From assembly GCA_035578155.1 (NCBI GenBank), contig JAPWDM010000043.1:1169419-1233418 (forward strand): a stretch of DNA of 64,000 nt, written 5' to 3'. The notes beneath the pieces were generated by a model that ran no database searches, was not told where the DNA came from, and worked only from the letters and a program-made list of their open reading frames with translations. Within the stretch, counting starts at the first letter, position 1; each line of letters begins with the position of its first letter. The DNA comes from Brachynemurus nebulosus. Taxonomy: Eukaryota; Arthropoda; Insecta; Neuroptera; Myrmeleontidae. This document shows, piece by piece, positions 48,727 to 60,771 of this stretch. The position numbers and the translations under genes were made by a program.

Positions 48727-49942
48727 AGTCAATAAAAATGTAATAAAATTTTAAAATACTTTTAATTATTTTATTATGCAATGCGTTTGTATACTATATT
48801 TTTATTAATACTTTAATTATTAGACAATTATAAAAAAAAGAAAATTGTGTCACCGTTTGTCACACTATTTTATATATTTTAAATTCATGAAGATAATTTC
48901 CAAAAACACAATATTACTGGGGTCAAATAAAAGTCAAAACAACAGTTTTAGAATTTTTGTCTGTCTGTTTATTAGCTTGCTACCTCATCACGTAAAAACC
49001 GATACGTAAATGAATTTTAATTGTGTTTTCACTGGCATAGTCCCTAGGGTGCAGAATATAATAATATTTCATCGTAATGTTATCAGTCACGGGAACTGAA
49101 ATACGTTTAGGCCATCGCCTCTCAAATTGTGATTAATCTAACTTAACTGAACGTTAGTTTTATCGCATATTATCAGTAAAGTAAATCGTCTATAAATATG
49201 TTGTTTAATAATGTATGATTAATCATTCAGAAAACTTAATCGACTAATCTAGATATATGATCCTTCGTAATTATAAAATCACTTTCAGATTTTTATAATT
49301 TTCAATTTTATATTTTGAAATTATTTTCTTTTATTATGATTGTTACCTATGATTTGCACATAATCTACCTAAATAAATTAAAGACCTTGTATAAGGTTTT
49401 TATTTAACTTTCCTCCTTTAGTATACAAATGCTAGTTTTTATATTTTAATCTTAAGTACTAAAATGTAGGAATTTAACCTGTGCTTTACATTCTGTCAAT
49501 AATATTGATAAATCTATTTGTAACGCAAAAGAAAAAACAAAATTCATATAAAAATCTAATATTATTTATCGATTGAATTGTGACTCATCATATGTTAGTC
49601 ACATTCGAAATTAGATACTGTGAACATATCACTTCTCAGAAACATTTATCTAAATTTCGACTTTACTTTTTAGAAAACGGATAAGTATTCTTTTAAACCC
49701 GACTACAAACCTAAATTTTTGATTTTTATGAAAAAGAGCTAAAATTAAACGTACTTAAACAGAATATTCTATTACAAATTAAACATATTAGTGGAAATAT
49801 ACAAATCAAATGATGGCTTAAGACGTATATAGTCGTTTTGAACGACCGAGTGGACTGAAACGAATCTCTCCTTCTAAACTTTCTTATGTAAGGCATTCTA
49901 AATTATACCGAATAGGTTACCTTTCGATTAAGGTATTTTAAC
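48727..49942. other. Non-coding stretch, 5' side of the pacifastin gene
   Basis: No gene recognised. Further exons of a longer 5' UTR cannot be excluded. Confidence 0.45.
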
Positions 49943-51668
49943 TAGGGTGAGAGTGCTAAAAGTCGGCCACTTAAACAATTAATGATATGCAGAATTCTGA
50001 ATTTTGAATTTACGCGTATTTTTATCATCTCTTTAAGTACTTTTAAGTATCGCCTTTCTAGCTAAATAGAGATTAAATTTCTAAATTAATAAACAATTAA
50101 AATATTTTACCTTTTATCTTTAAAAATGTATTTCCCTTAAGTCGGCCACCTGTGCCCTAAAGTCGGCAAAAATGTTCCTAAGGTCGGCCACCCGGATTTT
50201 TCATAATAGAAATGAATTACCTGATTGCAGTTTATTACAAGAGTAAGGAAAACATTTAAAGAAAACTCTTTAGCATTAAAATATTTTATTAATTTAAATT
50301 TAAAATAAAATAGAATTATAAAAAAAAACATTTTTAAATATTTTTTAATCAATAACAACATTACATATTAATATTAAATAAACTGATAATTTTTGGCAAA
50401 AATAATATTAACGTTCAATAATTATCGTAATTTCTAGTTTCTAAATTAAAAAAGATGTAATTTAATTACATTATTACGATTACTTTTGCTTAAGGCATAA
50501 ATATGCATAAAACTGCTATTATCTAAATTAAAGCAATTTCGATAGTTAAAAGAGGAAATTAAGGTCGGGTTGACAAATAAATTTTTTGTTATGTCAATAT
50601 TGGGACTGACAGGGCCTAATTCAATCAGTTATAATCACTTTATGATAAGTAATTCGATATCGATAATTTTCGATAACGAAAAGTAGGTTTTCATAGTTGC
50701 AATACGTTTGGAATACCCATAACTTGCTTCGCTTAAGCCTTCAAGAATTTTGTTATTTTTTCGCTACGACGCACCGTTTACGAGATATTTACGATCAAAA
50801 GTTTCCGTTTTCGAAAAGTAACGAAATGTAATTTTTTTAAAAATATGTTGCTGCTTACCAACTCAATCGGACTAATTGGGTCTAAATTAACCAGTTATGA
50901 CCAATTTTTGATAAGTAATTCGGTATCGATAATTTTCGATAACGAAAAGTAGGTTTTAATAGTTGCAATAATTTTGGAATACCAATAACTTGCTTCGCTT
51001 AAGCCTTCAAAAATTTCGCTATTTTTTCACTACGATGCACCGTTTATGAATTACTTACGATCAAAGTTTTCGATTACGAAAAGTATCGTTTAAATACAAG
51101 TAACAAAAAACATTTCGATTTTAGAATAGCGTAACTTTGAAGCACTTATTATGACTACTACCTACAACTAGTGTGTTAATAATGATAATATGTACATGAA
51201 AAATAGTTTGTTGACGGCCTGGCCGACCTTAGGATTTCTTCACAAATTTTATCCCTAATATCGGCCGGCCACCCGTTTATTTTTCAAATTTCAAACTATA
51301 AACGTTTGAAACAATTTCTAACTTCTTTGAAGGTGTATAATGTCATCAGATTTCATAAATTTAATCGTTACTGTTAAAAACTTTAAGAATAATTGCTTAT
51401 TTCCCGCACTGACTAAACTTACAAATTATAGAACGGCCGATTCATTTTCAATACAAATTGGCATTTATCAATTGATTAAGTGTAATAAAACACTAACTAA
51501 TTGACAAAAAATATTCATTTTAGAAATCGTACATCTAGAATAGGTGAACCTTTTGTTTCCATGTGATTACCAAGCATTTTTTATTTCTTAGGGCCTTATT
51601 TTTAAAAAGAAAAGCAACTATAGTGGCCGACGTTAGGGCACCGGCCGACATTAGGCAATCCCACCCTA
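49943..51668. mobile_element. Non-autonomous element with GTCGGCC subterminal repeats
   Basis: The left end TAGGGTGAGAGTGCTAAA and right end TTAGGCAATCCCACCCTA are inverted, with TA at each outer edge. GTCGGCCAC-type words recur in the first 260 bp (49971, 50141, 50193 regions) and inverted in the last 450 bp (51220, 51265, 51623-51650). The middle holds two copies of a 266-bp repeat. No transposase. Class probably a TA-targeting DNA element. Confidence 0.75.
50640..51115. repeat. About 266-bp tandem repeat, two units
   Basis: GATAATTTTCGATAACGAAA starts at 50662 and again at 50928, followed in both by AACTTGCTTCGCTTAAGCCT and CGTTTACGAGATATTTACGA or a close variant. The same unit is tandem at 61580-62105. 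Confidence 0.85.
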
Positions 51669-53132
51669 TATTCCAGGAAATCTTTTTAATTTTTAACTTT
51701 TGAATTTCATTATTTTCATATCACAGTCTATACAATCTATTTCTGCAATTATTTAATTTTACTATGTTTTATTATATCCATTGTTCAAACTACACGTCGA
51801 TTGAGGTTGCAAGTGCTCACAATAGCTGTGAATCCAATTTGTAATGTACCATTTTATTCCCTGTGGACCCACGTGTTCTCTTATTTGTTGTTCTGTATGG
51901 TACCATTTCTTAATAATTGTATTTTCATTTGTCAGTTATCTCCGATTCAGATATATTCTAATTTAAAATAGATTTTCGATTCAGTTCAAACTTCCTAGAT
52001 GATAAGAAAATTTTTCAAATTTAAAAATAATTCACCATAATCATAAGATTTTAACGACTGAATCAATTCACTCCCTTTTTTACAGTAAATAAAAAAAAAG
52101 TTTTCGACATATCGAAAATATTTCGATAAATTTTTAGAATTTATGCCGTCATCTTTTCTTCCAAGTTTGAAAAGAAGAAATATAAATAGGAGTAAATAAT
52201 TTAAACATACCTACGTTGGATACAATATTAGTTTTTATTCATAGTCCGTCATTCACGAAGTTATTTACTGTCATTCGTCCGGTCGATCGATAACAAACAC
52301 CCTGGACATCTTAAAAAAAGGAAAATATGAGTTCAAACAGTATCTACGGACTAATGGTCATACAGCATGATTCATAATTAATTGAGCAAATTATAACTGC
52401 ACCTGTACGGCCACTGTAAAACTGTAAAGCAAAAATAATATTTTACTTAACAGTAATGGATCTAAAATCGCTTCTTTCTGAGCTACATGGTATTAAAATT
52501 AGAAAACTAAAATAAGAATTTTGTTAATAATCAGCCACTTTCTATCAGTATCTAGTTTAAGAAAAATTGTTTAATAAGTTAAAAAAAAGTTAATTCTTAT
52601 TAATTTTTTTTTTTGTAAATATTTCCCTAAATATTATCTATGTTTTAAAGTTCAAAGCTCTGGCTTGATTGGAAGTACTCTAATTTATTTAGATTTGATT
52701 ACCTGTCAGTTCGTGTTTAAGACTGTGATTTTTGGATACTCATATTTTGGAAATTACACGTATGAAATTTTGTTTGGAATATTGCTTGTTTTTGGTAGTT
52801 TCAACTTCCCAGAAAAAATTCAGTTCTGTAATGTAACTAACATCAAGGAGAGGGGGTGTCCAAAAAAGCCTAAAATGATTCGACCTATATCAAACTGGAC
52901 TCCTCACCATCGTTAAATGATGTCGCACCTATTAATTAATTTTGTTCTAATTATGTGCTAAGTTGTTGCCGTAGTCCGGATTTTGTTGCTCCTTCCGTTT
53001 AGCAGGAATTAACATTTAAAGTGGGGGGTCTAGCTTAATATAAGTTGGACCTCCACCTCCATAGCAAAAACATCAAATATAAAGAAATATTTATACTAAA
53101 TTTTGTTGCTGTTACATACCAAAATAGTATTT
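51669..53132. other. Non-coding stretch
   Basis: No gene recognised; an 83-residue open frame near 52665 has no motif and no ATG. Confidence 0.45.
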
Positions 53133-53144
53133 TACAACATAAGT

Positions 53145-53233
53145 TCGGTAAGTTGCTTTTACTGATCGAGAAAATGTTGCAAAAACAAGATCCGCCGGGT
53201 CGAGTTTTTGCAATTTTCGAGATCAGTAAAGGC
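53145..53233. repeat. Short inverted repeat
   Basis: TTTTACTGATC near 53157 is inverted as GATCAGTAAA near 53221, with TGCAAAAA and TTTTTGCA also paired; arms about 27 bp with small gaps. The loop includes AAGATCCGCCGGGTCGAG. Open frames on both strands result from the symmetry. Confidence 0.6.
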
Positions 53234-53235
53234 AC

Positions 53236-54407
53236 TTAATGCATCGTGTATTGTATAATATTTTTTGCACGATCGATTTAAAATAATTAAAGAATAAAAA
53301 TATAGTTAATAAAAAATAAAATTCGGGTAATATATAGGTGAAATTTATATTTCTATGTTATCACTTAGAATGCCATGAATAAATATTATAAATATTTATA
53401 GAAACTATAATACGAATCTTTGTAGTGACAATTGACAACCATATTTGTAAATAAAAAACTAAATGTCAATATTTAATTTGCGTGAATATTTTTTTGAATC
53501 TTCTGTTAAAAAAAATTGAGGAAAATAGTTTATTAAACTATAATATTAGTGAGAATAATGAAATTGATGAAACATTTTAATTTTGGCTGTAATAAAATAT
53601 GAAGACTATTGGCAACAATATAATAATAATAATAATGTGCAAGCTAGTGAAAATTTTCATATTAATCGATTAATTGTCCTAATTGTTCAAATTGTACTTT
53701 TAATTTCAATATAAATAAATAATTACAATCATTTTTGAGCTAATTTCACTTACCGCACTCCTATTCACTTACCGGGCACCTATTTTACTTACCACATTGT
53801 TATTTTTTGGTTTCCATGGATATAAACAAACGTTAGGGAAATGTAACTTACCAGCATTGTCAACAGTATCGGTAAGTGCATGAAAATAGACGATCGTGCA
53901 AAAAGATATTTTAAAAAAAATTTACCGCAAATGTTAATTCGCGACAACACAGTGTCTTTTTTTCGACACTTTGAAACAAGCAACAAATTCAAATTGTGAC
54001 GTATTTTAGTAGCATAGATTCTGAAGCTATTGAAAGTATTCATGTTTTAAATTCTGACATGATTGCGTCGTGCAAAGTTTCACCGTTTATAGATAACTTC
54101 TTGTCGCTTGACTCGTTAAGAAAACTTAAATTCTTAAAGATCTTATTGACTTTTATTCCTTTCAGATTCGTACACGTCATAAGCATATTTGCTACAACCT
54201 TACTTACCATCTAGTAGGAGCAGGGAACTCACTTTACTTTCTAACCACAATTGGATTGGAAACCATTTTACCCTCCCTGTTCATATATTATGAATCTTCA
54301 TTTATTATGCATTGAATGCTGTTGCACAAGTTTTTTTATGTGTGGATTTTCACTTTTCAATATTCTATCGGATGAGATTTCGAGTTTCAGTTGTATATTG
54401 ATAAAAT
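53236..54407. other. Non-coding or unrecognised stretch
   Basis: CACTTACCG-like words recur at 53749-53790. A 72-residue plus frame at 53996-54214 has a fairly protein-like composition (IDSEAIESIHVLNSDMIA) but starts with GTG and resembles nothing that I know. Confidence 0.35.
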
Positions 54408-54472
54408 ACCACTGTCGCAGCATCCTGCATAACATAGCGAATTTCCGTTTCAAAAATTAGTTTTTCTCGAAA
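54408..54472 (-). repeat. Dispersed sequence motif, copy 3
   Basis: Reverse complement of the motif at 34185-34246: GCATCCTGCATAACATAGCG then AATTTCC and the shared TTTTTCTCGA. Confidence 0.75.
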
Positions 54473-54663
54473 ACCAGTGTACATTCAGTAATGGTTCAAA
54501 ATTTTTCCCCTGTTTCCAATGGTGGGAAAAATGTAGCAAAAACTCTTAAACTTGGCAAAAAACTTAAAAAATTCCTAAAAAATCATATTCCGGGCATCCG
54601 ACGTGTCTGACTGAAGAACTCGTCCGAAAATTTGTGGTATCCGAAGGTTTCCCCAAATTTCAT

Positions 54664-55400
54664 AGAAATTAAGGATGGTATGTAAAATCACAAACTACGA
54701 TTTTAACGCCGATATTAAAAAATCGCATGTCACAGATTGCAACTGCGACTCCAGTAATGTTACAACTGCTATTTTTGTCCTCTACCTATTTTATATAGCA
54801 GCTATACTATTCTGAACGCTTATGTGTTAGTTGTGTTTCAGGTATATTATACAAGTTATTTTCTGTAAATATTAATTAGATGGTGCTGGGTACTTTAAAA
54901 ACTACCCTTCGTTATGTATTTGTATAGGTTGGTATATACATATAAGTACCTACACATAGGTACTTATACACACATAATAGTAAAATAAAATAAAAAAAAT
55001 AAAATAGTAAAATTATGTACGAATCCCGTCCTGATAAAGGTCCAACCGGTCCGGGCGTTCAGAACGTGACCGCAACTTGCCCGCAAAGTGGCACGGTCAA
55101 TTTGAACCGTCACACTAAGGATGGTATGTGAAATCGCAGATTGCGATTTTGTCGTAGATATTAAAAAATTGCATATCGTAGGTTGCGACTGCGACTCAAG
55201 TAATGTTGCGACTGCGACTTTTAAAACTGCTATTGCTATTTCTGTTCTCTATATCATACAACAGCGATATCACTATGAACTGCTTTGTCCTGCTTATGTA
55301 TGTTGCGACTGTTGCGACTACTACTTTGTGTTATATTTGTATTTAACACAAGTTATTTTCTGTCATTTTTCTGTGGACTGTCGTAGGTGTATGGATGGAT
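54664..55400. repeat. Two diverged copies of a TGCGACT-rich repeat
   Basis: The block 54664-54865 recurs at 55118-55370: AAGGATGGTATGT, AAATC-CAGATTGCGA, AACTGCGACTCAGTAATG-like phrases and ACAAGTTATTTTCTGT. A related inverted piece rich in GCAGTCGCAGTCGC is at 60050-60170. Between the two copies is a GC-richer patch (CCAACCGGTCCGGGCGTTCA near 55043). No gene is evident. Confidence 0.7.
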
Positions 55401-56289
55401 ACTACAGGTACACTCAGAGAAATTGATATAGTAAAATTAGCGATATGGTCATGTTTAGAAATATTTATTTGGATTGACTATAAAATAGTCTGTAGAATTA
55501 AATATATTTTCAGTTCAATAATATTGTTTGCTCCAAATACTAGACATGAAATAATTGAAAAATATATGTTTGAACTACCTATATGTTTGGTTGTATATGC
55601 TATATAATATGATTGAAATTGAAGCATCGAAGAACTGGATGCAACAACCATTAAAATTTATCAACTAACAATATAAAAAACGTTAAATTAACTATATTAA
55701 TTTACCAACAATACATATAAGTTTGTATTAACTTCTATATCCATACAGATTGTCAAAGTTATTTGTTGGCTTTTGATCACGTGTTATTTCAGCGGCCATT
55801 TTATTTTATTGTTTCTTTGATTTCGGGTGTGCAAGGCGTTTACAGGTTAAAATTAAAATTAATAAAAATATTTTATATATAAAATGTTTCTGACTTTTTA
55901 AGAAAGCTACGTAACCATTTCTAAATAAATTTATATATTTTTTTATTTTTTTGACTTATCTTTACAGTTGCAATTTCAACAAAAAAAATTTCGTGAAATG
56001 GATGATGCAGAGAGAGCATGGAGAAGCATTAAATGCAATGTAGCTTTTCGCTTAGTTACAATTTGCTTACAACGAAATCCATATTGTCAGAGATTGAAAA
56101 TTTACTAAAACGGAGTCATCAGAACTGATATCTACTTTTTTAGGTATACGAATATTTTTTTTTTAAATTGTTTCTTTTTTAAGACAGTATTTAAATATTT
56201 AAACAAAATGAGGTTAAGGACACAGTTTTTTTTCATATTCAAGTTTCAGGCACTTAAAAGCAATAATAAATTTTTAAATATTGAAAAAT
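55401..56289. other. Non-coding stretch with a possible small exon
   Basis: ACAG|TTGCAATTTC at about 55969 could be a splice acceptor before an open stretch reading EMDDAERAWRSIKC and ending in TAA at 56107. I do not recognise it. Confidence 0.3.
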
Positions 56290-57295
56290 ATTTAAAGTTC
56301 CCAAAATTCACATCCCTCAAATTTACATTCAAAATTCTGGCCTCCCAATGGGTTCCCCCCTAAGCCCACTCTTAGCTGAAATCTTCATGAATAATTTCGA
56401 AACTTCCGTCTTACAAAGTCCAATTTCTAAAAAACACATTATTTTCTGGTACCGCTATGTAGATGACATCCTAGTTGGTTTCAAAGGAACAGATCGACAA
56501 CTGGACAACTATCTAAAATACCTTAACAGCATCCACCCCAAAATTCAATTAACCAAAGAAATAGAAGAAAACAACAGCATCAATTTTCTAGATATTACCA
56601 TCCATAGAGACACCAATAAATTTACATACAATATCTATCGCAAGCGATCTTTCTCGGATATAACTATACCTGCCGACTCCTTTAACCCCAGATCCCATAA
56701 ATTAGCAGCATACCGTTCAATGATACATAGAGCTTTCGCCATTCCCCTTCTACCAAAAGATCAAAAAACAGAACTAAACACGATAAAGCAAATTGCCCTT
56801 AACAACGGTTTTTCAACCCAATTAATTGATGAACTTATCCGTAAAAAACAGCACAAAGTCACCATTGAACAAATATATCCTCCCCTTACAATTGACCCAG
56901 ACCCAAAACATTATGTATCTCTTCCATTCTTAGGTGTCATCTCACATAAAATTGGTAACCTGTTTACAAAATATAATATATCACCAGCTTTTCATTCTGT
57001 TGGAAATCTTGGCCGTTTCCTTTACAACGCCAAAGAAAAAACTGACCCACTAAAAAAGAGTGGGGTCTACCGCCTGGACTGTTGCCATTGTAACGCCAAA
57101 TATGTGGGACGAACAGGACGAAGTTTCGACATAAGATATAAGGAACACATTGGTTCACAAAAACACAGCTCTAACTTCGGTCTACACATCTTGGAAACAG
57201 GTCATTTTCCCAAAACAGACCATAAACCAAAAGTTCTACATGTTTGCCATAATGGTTTAAAATTGAATCTTTTAGAGGCTCTAGAAATTAAGTGA
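56290..57295 (+). pseudogene. Penelope-like element: RT C-terminus and GIY-YIG endonuclease, 5'-truncated
   Basis: The frame holds the last RT motifs (QNSGLPMGSPLSPLLAEIFM upstream of and at the first Met 56348, and YRYVDDIL), a linker, and a GIY-YIG nuclease (SGVYRLDCCHCNAKYVGRTG, RSFDIRYKEHI) with the Cys-rich pattern of Penelope elements. It ends at TGA 57293-57295. The RT fingers and palm beginning are missing, so it is a truncated copy, but the remaining 315 codons are intact and may be recent. Penelope elements prime at DNA ends or nicks and carry their own nuclease. Confidence 0.9.
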
Positions 57296-57648
57296 TTAAA
57301 CAGTGACCCACAAATAGAAGTTTTAAACGATCAAAATGATCTAAATAATTCTCCTCTATTAAAAATAAATTTCTAAACGAATATAATCACTTCAGTCTTT
57401 CAATAATTTTGGACACCCCTATTTTAGTTTTCATAAACAGGTCATTTATCTGAACAGTCATATTATTAGGCAAAAATTAAAATTTTTTCATATCGGTACC
57501 TACAAACTGGTTTAATTGCTTTCTTCTTTACACGTATATTTAGTTGCTTCGAAACAAAAATTTTATGGGTTTTCCCAATTCAATAATATTACACCCCTCC
57601 TATATATCTTTCTTATCTATAAATTCCCATTATTTTCATCTTTCTACT

Positions 57649-57680
57649 CTGAGGATGACCGAAAGGTTGAAACGCGTTCA
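57649..57680 (+). ncRNA. Hammerhead-ribozyme-like core downstream of the Penelope element
   Basis: CTGAGGA, then TGACC-GAAA-GGTT as a small stem-loop, then GAAAC. This order (CUGANGA, stem II, GAAA) is the conserved hammerhead core. Penelope elements are known to carry such ribozymes in their terminal repeats. I did not establish stem I, stem III or the cleavage position, so activity is open. Confidence 0.5.
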
Positions 57681-57725
57681 GTAAAAATAACTTTTAATTC
57701 GTGAAATAGACAAAGTAATCGAACT

Positions 57726-57747
57726 TTAAATATTTTTCAATATTTAA
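57726..57747. repeat. 22-bp inverted repeat, right partner
   Basis: CTTTAAATATTTTTCAATAT plus TT is the exact reverse complement of 56276-56297 just left of the Penelope coding piece. Together they bracket about 1.47 kb. Confidence 0.8.
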
Positions 57748-57749
57748 AA

Positions 57750-58923
57750 TGGAGTTTCACAAAGTAAATCTCTCAACAGTGAATTATATAAATTTTTACT
57801 TGTTTAATTATTAACCTGTATTTAAACATAATAGTTAAAATTAATTTTTTGTTACTTAAAACGTAATATTGTTTTTTTTTATAATTTTAATTTTTTTTAT
57901 TTTAGTTAAAGCCTTTATTTTTTATCTTATTTTTTTCTTTTAGACGATCGCTAATAGTGGAGATTTTATGGTGAATTTGCATTTACCCTAAGCAAGACGC
58001 TATCATTTAAACATTAACTGAAGAGGAGGAAGTATTCCAGATCGAGTTACAAATAACTGAAAATATTTTGAAGAAAATTTACTACATTCACGGTTGAGTG
58101 GCTTCTCTGCACATGTTAAACAAAAGGAATATTATTTATACTGTGTTTGTTCGTGATTTTTTAAAATAAATACTGGTAGTTTTAATGAAAATGAATAAAT
58201 TACGATTTTTCTATTTTTATTGCTTATTTTATTTACATAATTTAAGCATGTCATCTTTTTTTATTGAGTGTTATTACAGGTTATAAGTAGTCGATAGGTA
58301 AGTATATTAAATAGTTTTCTAAATTAAAGTATATAATTAAAATAATCACTTTTATTGATTAATTTAATTAACCGATAATGGTAATTTAATAATATAGATT
58401 TATTCCTTCAATTCTATCATTTATTTAGATTGTCTCTTATGCTGAGTTTGCTAAAATAAATGAACGCCTTATTGCAACATGATAGTATTGTTAAAGCGTA
58501 TATATTGTATAAAGCGTATATAGCTAATTTAACTAAAATTGTGTGTTAGCATGAACGAAATAACTAAATTAAAATGATAAAATTAACAATTTCCATATGT
58601 TAATACAACAATGTAATTCCAAAAATTTCATATTGTTTCTAGAACCAAATGATTTCGTTGCTCATATAGGGCAATACAATTTGGTTCTGAGGACACATAT
58701 TTGATGTGTAATTTCTCTGAGTGTACATATTAGACCACCCTTCTTTTTGTGTTACATGTATATTATACATAATATATAACATGCATTGTGTACCCTCATA
58801 AGCACCAAAATTTTTTTATTGCCAAAACGCAGATATACTTGTAAATATTCTAAATATTTAAGATATACCATTTTATTAGTTTTTAATTACCTTCCAATTG
58901 TATTACTGCCTTTTTTATCTAAA
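57750..58923. other. Non-coding stretch
   Basis: AT-rich; no gene or strong repeat recognised. Confidence 0.5.
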
Positions 58924-59019
58924 ACTAGCTGACCCGGCCACGCGTTGCTGTGGCTCAGTAGTTATAATTGATTGAATTAATTTTTTATTATCATTTTGAC
59001 ACAATCAAATCAATATTTA

Positions 59020-59475
59020 CTAATAAAGCTGAAAATAGTTTAACCAATTTTAAATCATATGGGATTGAGAATAGGCGCGAGAATAAAATGCTTCGCTCGC
59101 TAAACAGTTCAAAATTCTATAAAAGGTTAATTCCATGTAATGCTTCGCTCCGCACGCCATACGGTTTACTAACAAAGCTGAAAATAGTTTAGCCAATTTT
59201 AAATCATATAGGATTTAAAATAGGCGCGAGAATAAAGTGCTTCGCTTCGCTCGCTAAACAGTTCAAAATTCTATAGAAGGTTAATTCCATGTAATGCTTC
59301 GCTCCGCTCGCCATACGGTTTACTAATAAAGCTGAAAATAATTTAGCCAATTTTAAATCATATAGGATTTAAAATAGGCGCGAGAATAAAGTGCTTCGCT
59401 TCGCTCGCTAAACAGTTCAAAATTCTATAAAAGGTTAATTCCATGTAATGCTTCGCTCCGCTCACCATACGCTCG
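59020..59475 (+). repeat. Three tandem units of about 150 bp
   Basis: Units start at 59020, 59169 and 59323 with CTAATAAAGCTGAAAATA and contain GGCGCGAGAATAAA, CTTCGCTCGCTAAACAG and ATGCTTCGCTCCGC. Units two and three are the most alike. Confidence 0.9.
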
Positions 59476-59681
59476 CCATACGATTACGAAAAATTAAAAA
59501 AAAAAATTATCTAAAAAATATAAAAATAAAATTTGGGGTGGACCAGGCGCCCATTAAAAATACATCATCATACTGATTTTCATGACAATCGGTTGAACGG
59601 GGCAGAAGTTGCTACTCTGCAGCGCCACCTGGTGGCGAGTGGCATCAATGAGCATATCATACAAACCTTCTCCGTGGAAAA

Positions 59682-59684
<3 letters not shown>

Positions 59685-59732
<48 letters not shown>
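59685..59732. repeat. (TA)n microsatellite
   Basis: About 48 bp of TA. Confidence 0.97.
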
Positions 59733-59734
<2 letters not shown>

Positions 59735-60029
59735 AATTTTCATAATAATCGGTCCAGTAGTTTTTGAGTTCATCGATAACATACAGACAAACATTCATTT
59801 TTATATATAAAGATTTTCTAAAAAATTATCAAAATTGTTCCTAAATTTCAAGTGTTCGCATATTTGTGTGAAATTCAAAGCAACGATCGATAACTTTTAA
59901 AAAAAAAATGGATCTTGAAAACTGTCAAAGAGAAAACTAGTTCAATTTGGAATTTCTATTCTATAGTTGATAAAAAATATGTCAAATGTATCATATAACA
60001 TATAACTGATATGTTAACACTAACTACTT

Positions 60030-60171
60030 ACCATAGCATTTTTTTTTTAAATCGCAGTAACAGTTAGAAATAGCAGTCCCAATTAAAAATCGCAGTCGCA
60101 GTTTAAAATCACAGATATTCTTTAGTCGCAGTCGCAGTCGCAACTGCGATCACAGAATAGCAGTTTATCTC
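60030..60171. repeat. TCGCAGT-rich repeat, inverted relative to 54664-55400
   Basis: Tandem CGCAGT words (AGTCGCAGTCGCAGTCGCAA near 60112-60135) mirror the TGCGACT words of the block left of the Penelope element. Confidence 0.7.
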
Positions 60172-60676
60172 ATCGCTAATTCACTCCTACATGGGCAGCT
60201 CAATAAAACAATAATGATACTGAAGTACATAGACATGTCACACATAAAAGATTTTGAAATTATTACAAGGACCATAAAATACATACATATGTACATACAA
60301 ACCGAAAATTATTTTAAAAATTTCTTTCTTAGAAATTAATATTCAGTGATATGGAGATATGTAAATATTCAAAAAAATATAAAATGCCATACTCAAAATA
60401 CGTGACAAAATAGATTGTAAAATTATTAAATCACTTTTCAAGGGTTTGAGCACTTTAAATATTTTTTTTTTTTTTGTTAAATATTTTATTACCTATCCAC
60501 TTCATAGTTTGTAAGGTGCCCGCAGACAGACTGCCCGTCAGTTTGCCCACAAAACCAGTTCGTATTGGTCTGAATACGTACATTTAAATACATGTATTGA
60601 ATTGTTCGTGCGGTAGGCCGCACGGGCAATGGGACGGGCGCCCGTCACTGTCTGTTCACACAGTTGTGTTGCGAGG
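60172..60676. other. Non-coding stretch
   Basis: Contains a GC-rich patch at 60519-60665 with GGTGCCCGCAGACAGACTGC and palindromic GCGGTAGGCCGC / GGGCGCCCG pieces. It resembles the end of a transposable element. No gene. Confidence 0.45.
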
Positions 60677-60771
60677 ATATTATACAAGTTATTTTCGGTA
60701 AATATTAATTAGATGGTGCTGGGTACTTTAAAAACTACCCTTGGTTATGTATTTGTATAGGTTAGTATGGT
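60677..60771 (+). repeat. Direct copy of 54844-54938
   Basis: About 95 bp nearly identical to 54844-54938, including TTAGATGGTGCTGGGTACTT and AAAAACTACCCTTGGTTATG. Confidence 0.88.

Larger units (their letters stand above)
58924..59815 (+). mobile_element. Interspersed element of the ACTAGCTGACCCGG type
   Basis: It begins AACTAGCTGACCCGGCCACG and ends with CAGACAAACATTCA and TTTATATATAAAGAT, a pair of end phrases I recall from many insect genomes. Inside are three tandem units, a short conserved part (TTCATGACAATCGGTTGAAC, GCCACCTGGTGGCGA) and a TA tract. No coding sequence. The class is not settled. Confidence 0.6.
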
